A DNA stretch of 47,823 bases from positions 1 through 47,823 of the forward strand of contig JAICLL010000032.1 in NCBI GenBank assembly GCA_025927475.1. Direction: 5' to 3'. Position numbers and translations under genes: made by a program. The notes below the pieces were generated by a model. That model did not search any database, was not told the origin of the DNA, and was given only the letters and a program-made list of their open reading frames with translations. Below, piece after piece: positions 43,359-47,823 of the stretch. Every line of letters begins with the position of its first letter. Within the stretch, counting starts at the first letter, position 1. The DNA is from Pirellulales bacterium. GTDB lineage: Bacteria; Planctomycetota; Planctomycetia; Pirellulales; JAICIG01.

Positions 43359-43538
43359 CTTGCTTGCGGGCCGGGCAAAACCGTACTTTCCAAGCGAGCG
43401 ACCGCGACGGCGCAACTTGCAAGATACGGTTTTCGCCCCGCGATGCAATAGTTCGGGCCGCGACGAGCACCATTTGGCGGCCGTAAAACGCTTTGACCGT
43501 TCGGGTTATGACGACCATGCGGGAGTTGAGGGTTTGCC

Positions 43539-44009
43539 ATGTCGGCCACGGTGTTTGAACGAATCGAGCGGCGATTGGCCGAGTTGGACGTGCCATTCAC
43601 CGTGCTGCGGCACGAACCCGTGTTCACCAGCGCCGACGCGGCCCGAGTGCGCGGCACCCCGCTGGCCAGCGGCGCCAAGGCGCTGGTCTGCAAGGCCGAG
43701 GGCGCCTTCGTGATGTTGGTGCTGCCCGCCGACCGCAGCCTGAGCAGCAAGCGGCTGCGGGCCAACCGCGGCTGGAAGAGCCTGCGGTTTGCCACGCGCG
43801 AAGAGGTGCACGAGTGGACGGGGCTGGCGCCCGGCTCGATTCCGCCGTTTGGCAGTCTGTTCAAGCTTGCGACGTTGTGCGATCCGGCTTTGGCCGCACG
43901 GGAGACCATTAACTTCAACGCGGGCGATCACGCCATCTCGATCAGCCTGCGGTGGAGTGATTATCTACGCGTCGAGCAGCCGGAGTTGGTGGAGCTCAGT
44001 GATTGCTAG
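43539..44009 (+). CDS. YbaK/EbsC-family trans-editing deacylase
   Basis: 156 residues, the YbaK/ProX fold (PF04073), which frees mischarged amino acids from tRNA (for example Cys-tRNA-Pro). Features: VPFTVLRHEPVFTSADAARV at the N-terminus, ASGAKALVCKAEG with the conserved Lys, SSKRLRANRGWKSLRFATRE and GLAPGSIPPFGSLF, which corresponds to the GxxPGxVxPfg loop. The ribosome site is GAGGG. It is followed after 33 bases by the polymerase gene on the same strand. tRNA specificity is not resolved. Confidence 0.88.
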   Translation: MSATVFERIERRLAELDVPFTVLRHEPVFTSADAARVRGTPLASGAKALVCKAEGAFVMLVLPADRSLSSKRLRANRGWKSLRFATREEVHEWTGLAPGSIPPFGSLFKLATLCDPALAARETINFNAGDHAISISLRWSDYLRVEQPELVELSDC

Positions 44010-44042
44010 CAATGGCATCATCGTTGCACCCAACAGGCAACC

Positions 44043-45134
44043 ATGACGCGCAGCACCAAAAAACCTCGTGCCCCAGCAGAATCGGCTTCCGACCGCGGCC
44101 ATCGTCGGGGCGCACGCGGCGGCCCTCACATGACTACGCGCGACCGTCATCCGGCCCACTGGCGCCGTTCGAGCGAGAAAAGCAAGCCCCGCCGCAAGCC
44201 AGCCGTCAACATACCGGACAAGATACCAGACGATGCGGCCGAGGTAGACCTGACGATCGCGGGCAGATCGGTCCGGCTGACGAACCTGCGCAAGCCATTT
44301 TGGCCGCAACTGGGCCTGACCAAGGGCGACCTGCTGCGCTATTACGCGGCAGTCGCGCCCGTGCTGCTGCCGCATCTGCGCGACCGCGCGATGGTCATGA
44401 AGCGTTACCCGAACGGCGCGGCGGGCGAGTTTTTCTTCATGAAGCGGGCGCCCAGCCCACGCCCCGATTGGATCGAAATCTGCTCGATCGCCCACGCCTC
44501 GGGCAATGTGATCGATTTCCCGGTGGTGCAAGACCTGGCGTCGCTGCTGTGGGTGGTCAACCTAGGCTGCATCGACCTGAACCCCTGGTATGCACGCTGC
44601 GACGACGTCGACCGGCCCGATTATTTGCACTTCGATCTCGACCCCACGCCCGGCGCCGGCTTCGCCGAAGTGCGTCAGACGGCGCTGGCGGTGCGCGAGG
44701 CGCTCTCCGAGCTGGGCATGCAGGGCGTCGCCAAGACGACCGGCTCGCGCGGCATTCATGTGTATGTGCCGATCGTGCGCGGGCCGACGCAAAAAGAGGT
44801 GTGGACGCTGGCCAAGCAGTTTGCCCGCGGCATGGCGGCGCGGCATCCCAAGTTGATCACGGCGGAATATCGCGTGGCTCACCGGCCGCGGGGCCATGTG
44901 CTGGTCGATTACAACCAGAACGCCTGGGGGCGCACGTTGGCGTCGGTCTATTCGGTGCGTCCGACTCCGCAGGCCACGGTTTCGGCGCCGGTGGCCTGGA
45001 GCGAAATCGAGCATGGCGTCGAAATCGAAGATTTCGATGTGCGAAACATGCCCGAGCGCGTCGCGCGGCAGGGCGACTTGTGGAAGTCACTGTTGGCGCG
45101 TCGTGGCCGATTTCGTTGGGAGGCGTTGCGATGA
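44043..45134 (+). CDS. LigD-type primase-polymerase (AEP) domain protein
   Basis: 363 residues. After a basic, likely flexible N-terminus (~70 residues) comes the polymerase domain of bacterial NHEJ: VRLTNLRKPFWPQLGLTKGD, RYPNGAAGEFFFMKRAP, DYLHFDLDPTPGAGF with the metal-binding Asp pair, TTGSRGIHVYVPI and the RPRGHVLVDYNQNAWGRT motif. It fills gaps at broken DNA ends using ribo- or deoxynucleotides. In many bacteria this domain is fused to a ligase in LigD; here the ligase is the next gene (ATGA overlap at 45131). No Ku gene is in the window. Confidence 0.93.
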   Translation: MTRSTKKPRAPAESASDRGHRRGARGGPHMTTRDRHPAHWRRSSEKSKPRRKPAVNIPDKIPDDAAEVDLTIAGRSVRLTNLRKPFWPQLGLTKGDLLRYYAAVAPVLLPHLRDRAMVMKRYPNGAAGEFFFMKRAPSPRPDWIEICSIAHASGNVIDFPVVQDLASLLWVVNLGCIDLNPWYARCDDVDRPDYLHFDLDPTPGAGFAEVRQTALAVREALSELGMQGVAKTTGSRGIHVYVPIVRGPTQKEVWTLAKQFARGMAARHPKLITAEYRVAHRPRGHVLVDYNQNAWGRTLASVYSVRPTPQATVSAPVAWSEIEHGVEIEDFDVRNMPERVARQGDLWKSLLARRGRFRWEALR

Positions 45135-46162
45135 AGCTGGCCGTTCACCCGCCGCTGCCGCCGATGGAGGCCCGACTGGTCGATGAGATCCCCACCGGCA
45201 CGGGCTGGCAATATGAGCCGAAGTGGGACGGCTTTCGTTGCCTGGCCTTCCGCGACGGCGACGAGGTTTATCTGCAGTCGAAATCGGGTCAGGCTTTGGC
45301 CCGATACTTTCCCGAGATGGTCGAAGCGTTGCTGGCCGTCAAAGCGCGGCGGTTTGTGCTCGACGGCGAACTGGTGGCGCCGGTGGGTCAGCGGTTGTCG
45401 TTCGATGATTTGCTGATGCGAATCCATCCGGCGGCCAGCCGCGTGAAGCGATTGGCGGCGGAGCATCCAGCGCTGTTCATTGTGTTCGATCTGTTGCTTG
45501 ACGAGCGCGGCAAATCGCTGCTGGACGAACCGCTGAGCGAGCGTCGCGCGCGGCTGGAGCGATTCGCCGGCAAGTATTTTTCTGCGGATGGCCGGCTGCA
45601 TCTTTCGCCCGCCGCCAGGCGGGCCGCCGCTGCCAAGCGCTGGTTTCGCCAGGCGGGCGCCGCGCTCGACGGCGTCGTGGCCAAGCGGCTCGAGTTGCCG
45701 TATCAATCGGGTGAGCGCACCGGCATGCAAAAGATCAAGCCGTTGCGAACGGCCGAGTGCGTGGTCGGCGGCCTCCGCTATGCCAGCCGCGGGCGGCAAG
45801 TCGGCTCGCTGTTGCTGGGCCTGTTCAATGAAGAAGGCAAGCTCGACCATGTGGGGTTTACGTCGAGCTTCACGACCTCGCAGCGGCAGGAGATTACCAA
45901 GCTGGTGAAGGACCATCTGGGACCGCCCGGCTTCACGGGCCGCACCCCCGGCGGGCCGAGCCGCTGGTCGACCAAGCGCTCGACCGAGTGGACCCGGCTG
46001 AAAGACGATCTGGTGGTGGAAGTGGAATACGACCAATTCACCGCCGGGCGCTTCCGCCACGGCACCAAGCTGCTGCGTTGGCGGCCCGACAAGGCCCCGC
46101 GGCAGTGTACGTTTGAGCAAGTCGAGCGCGGCGGCGGGTCGTTACGGCTGCTGGGCAAGTAG
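45131..46162 (+). CDS. ATP-dependent DNA ligase (LigD/LigC-type)
   Basis: 343 residues from ATG 45131, overlapping the polymerase stop. Ligase motifs: I, EPKWDGFR with the AMP-binding lysine; III, FVLDGELVAP; IV, LDGVVAKR; V, KIKP. The C-terminal OB-fold region runs from about 215 to 343 (VGGLRYASRGRQVGSLLLG; HVGFTSSFT). Together with the polymerase it forms a two-gene version of the NHEJ enzyme LigD. No 3'-phosphoesterase or Ku domain is attached. Confidence 0.94.
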   Translation: MKLAVHPPLPPMEARLVDEIPTGTGWQYEPKWDGFRCLAFRDGDEVYLQSKSGQALARYFPEMVEALLAVKARRFVLDGELVAPVGQRLSFDDLLMRIHPAASRVKRLAAEHPALFIVFDLLLDERGKSLLDEPLSERRARLERFAGKYFSADGRLHLSPAARRAAAAKRWFRQAGAALDGVVAKRLELPYQSGERTGMQKIKPLRTAECVVGGLRYASRGRQVGSLLLGLFNEEGKLDHVGFTSSFTTSQRQEITKLVKDHLGPPGFTGRTPGGPSRWSTKRSTEWTRLKDDLVVEVEYDQFTAGRFRHGTKLLRWRPDKAPRQCTFEQVERGGGSLRLLGK

Positions 46163-46236
46163 GTTTGGTCCAAAAAATGCACGCGAGGGACAACTTGCCC
46201 CAAACCCCCGTATTCTCGCTACAAGGAGTGCCCGCC

Positions 46237-46857
46237 ATGCGTTGTTGCCGAACCGTACGAAATCTGACTGCCCTGTTGGGCGCCACCGTGGCCTTGGCCA
46301 CCGCTTGGAGTTTGCATGTCGCCGCCCAAGAAGGGACGGGCGCTTTGGGCGGGGCACTGAAACGCGCCGCACAGGCCGAAGAGCAACAAATCCGCGGCGG
46401 CGGCCAGCCCGCAGCTCCTCGGGCAACCCAGCCGCGGGCCGTCGCCCCTCGGGCAGCAGCCCAACGCCGTGCCGCGCCGCGCGCCGCCGGTCATCACGCC
46501 GGGCATGGACAACACGACGCTTGTGCCGAAGCCTGCTCGGAATGTCAGCGCATCTGCGACTCGTGCTCGACGCATTGCCTCAACCAGGTGGCGGAGGGCA
46601 ATCAAGACCACAAAACCACGGTGCAAACCTGCCTGGATTGCGCCGAGATCTGCGCGGCGGCCGCCCGAATTGTTTCGCGCGGTGGACCGTTTAGCGAAAC
46701 CATCTGCCGCGCTTGCGCCGAAGCTTGCAATCGTTGCGCGGAAAGCTGCGAGCAAATGCCCGACGACCAGCACATGGCCGAGTGCGCCAAGGTGTGCCGC
46801 AAATGCGAGCAGGAATGCCGCGAGATGATCGGCGAAGCCGGTGACGGCAATCGCTAA
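46237..46857 (+). CDS. Secreted Cys-rich four-helix copper-binding protein (DUF326, Csp-like)
   Basis: 206 residues from ATG 46237, with a strong AAGGAG ribosome site. A signal peptide (MRCCRTVRNLTALLGATVALATAWSLHVAA) and a Pro/Ala/Arg linker precede a domain with 18 cysteines (~108-198), spaced as CxxxC and CxxC pairs on helices (CAEACSECQRICDSC; CRACAEACNRCAESC; CAKVCRKCEQEC). This is the layout of Csp copper-storage proteins, which hold Cu(I) inside a four-helix bundle. A His-rich stretch (HHAGHGQHD) sits just before it. It probably stores or buffers copper in the periplasm. It follows the ligase gene by 74 bases. Confidence 0.9.
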   Translation: MRCCRTVRNLTALLGATVALATAWSLHVAAQEGTGALGGALKRAAQAEEQQIRGGGQPAAPRATQPRAVAPRAAAQRRAAPRAAGHHAGHGQHDACAEACSECQRICDSCSTHCLNQVAEGNQDHKTTVQTCLDCAEICAAAARIVSRGGPFSETICRACAEACNRCAESCEQMPDDQHMAECAKVCRKCEQECREMIGEAGDGNR

Positions 46858-46863
46858 GCCGGA

Positions 46864-47823
46864 TTAGACAGCGTCAATCAGCTCGTAAAACACGTTCCGC
46901 TGCCGCGGTTCGTAGCCCAGTTCGCGAATGGAGTCGCGAATCTGCGAGAGCGTCAGATGGTGCACCGTGCCGGCGCTGGCCACCACGTTTTCCTCGATCA
47001 TCAGACTGCCCATGTCGTTGGCGCCGTAGACCAGCGCGATCTGCCCGATCTTCAGGCCCTGGGTCACCCAGCTCGATTGGATGTTGGGAATGTTGTCCAG
47101 ATAGAGCCGGGCAACCGCTTGTGTCTTCAGGTAGTCGAAGGCGCCGGCCTTGGGCAGATGCGCCAGGTCGGTGTATTCGGGCTGAAACGTCCAGCAGATG
47201 AAGGCCGTGAAGCCGCCGGTCTCGTCTTGTAACTGTCGCAGCCGTTCGAGATGCTCGATGCGTTCGGCCAGTGTTTCGACGTGGCCAAACATCATGGTGG
47301 CGCTGCCTCGCCCGCCCAGTTCGTGCCACACACGGCAGACATCGAGCCAGTCGTCGCTGAGCACCTTGCCGCGGGTGATCGCTTTTCGCACGCGATCGAC
47401 CAGAATTTCGGCGCCGCCGCCCGGCAGGCTGCCCAGACCGGCCGCCTTCAGCCGCCCGAGCACCGTGCGCAGCGGCAATTTGTTGACCTTGGTGAAGGCG
47501 TAGATCTCCGGCGGGCTGAAGCCGTGGATATTGACCCGCGGAAAATGCCGCTTGATGTCGCCGAGCAGGTCTTCGTACCACTCGAGCTTCAGCTCGGGGT
47601 GCATGCCGCCTTGCATCAGAATCTGGTCGCCGCCCAGATCGACCGTCTCTTGAATTTTTTCGAGCAGCACATTGCGGTCGAGCACGTAGCCTTCGGGGTC
47701 TTTCGGCCGCCGATAGAACGCACAAAAATCGCACACCGCCGAACAGACATTGGTGTAGTTGATATTGCGGTCGATGTTGTAGGTGCGATAAGGCTCGGGA
47801 TGCAGCCGGCGGGTGACGGCGTC
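46864..47823 (-). CDS. mqnC: Cyclic dehypoxanthinyl futalosine synthase (5' partial)
   Basis: The frame stays open to the right edge, so the N-terminus lies outside the window; 319 residues are seen. It is a radical SAM enzyme of the futalosine route to menaquinone, which cyclises dehypoxanthinyl futalosine. The cluster motif is CSAVCDFC (CxxxCxxC) near the right edge, preceded by NIDRNINYTN. Further motifs are ILMQGGMHPEL, GGGAEILVDRVRKAI, TATMMFG-type SATMMFGHVET, ETGGFTAFI, FLDNIPNIQ-like YLDNIPNIQSSWVTQG and ANDMGSLMIEENVV. These fit MqnC better than MqnE or CofH. The first cysteine motif and several residues match the well-studied B. subtilis enzyme from memory. Confidence 0.94.
   Translation of the reverse strand, partial: DAVTRRLHPEPYRTYNIDRNINYTNVCSAVCDFCAFYRRPKDPEGYVLDRNVLLEKIQETVDLGGDQILMQGGMHPELKLEWYEDLLGDIKRHFPRVNIHGFSPPEIYAFTKVNKLPLRTVLGRLKAAGLGSLPGGGAEILVDRVRKAITRGKVLSDDWLDVCRVWHELGGRGSATMMFGHVETLAERIEHLERLRQLQDETGGFTAFICWTFQPEYTDLAHLPKAGAFDYLKTQAVARLYLDNIPNIQSSWVTQGLKIGQIALVYGANDMGSLMIEENVVASAGTVHHLTLSQIRDSIRELGYEPRQRNVFYELIDAV

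Noticed and set aside
44003-45130. N-terminal extension of the DNA ligase frame back to 44003
   Set aside because: It overlaps the polymerase gene in another frame; the ligase starts at ATG 45131 by family alignment.

Overview
The window is GC-rich bacterial chromosome, most likely from a member of the Planctomycetota (Pirellulales-like). The lineage call rests on gene types rather than any rRNA: a Planctomycete-type cytochrome c domain joined to WD40 repeats, tandem DUF4214 surface proteins with an N-terminal LEPR-XLL-like motif, Tat-exported Gfo/Idh proteins, a short membrane protein starting with an NPYQAP-type motif, a ceramidase-fold secreted protein, futalosine-pathway menaquinone synthesis, and many palindromic intergenic repeats. 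No rRNA, tRNA or CRISPR array was seen.

Layout. 0-3.6 kb: two large secreted adhesin-like proteins ending in DUF4214 repeats (the first is cut by the window edge). 3.7-9.7 kb: an ATGA-coupled pair of unknown genes with a Tat signal, an acetamidase/formamidase, a cold-shock protein with a structured leader, a rhomboid protease and small membrane/coiled-coil proteins. 9.8-19.5 kb: a PD-(D/E)XK-like protein, glnE, an orphan ABC-2 permease, sthA closely followed by hypE, a Uma2-family protein and a double-SIS protein. 20-28.5 kb: a U32 peptidase-family protein, Gfo/Idh oxidoreductase, flavodoxin-like protein, ceramidase-like protein, a tandem DUF3467 protein, an antitoxin with a frameshifted RelE-type toxin, and a solitary LutA-like protein. 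28.6-32.3 kb: a minus-strand operon of TetR regulator, FtsX-type permease, ATPase and HlyD adaptor (DevBCA/MacAB-like exporter), with a visible promoter. 32.4-39.1 kb: a small membrane-anchored protein, endonuclease IV, a secreted hydrolase and a 1310-residue cytochrome/WD40/coiled-coil protein. 39.1-41.9 kb: a gene graveyard with remnants of a CHC2-type primase, leucine-rich repeat protein, VapBC and a repeat-module gene. 42-47.8 kb: a polytopic membrane protein, YbaK-like deacylase, a two-gene LigD-type polymerase and ligase, a Cys-rich copper-binding protein and mqnC (cut by the window edge).

The genes are mostly housekeeping or accessory singletons rather than one long pathway. The clearest functional units are the exporter operon, the polymerase/ligase repair pair and the sthA-hypE pair. 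I did not find a convincing complete novel defence or biosynthetic system. The best leads are the cold-shock leader (promoter, hairpin with T-run, small overlapping ORF), the family of nested palindromic repeats, the frameshifted toxin, and the decayed toxin/primase/repeat region at 39.4-41.5 kb.
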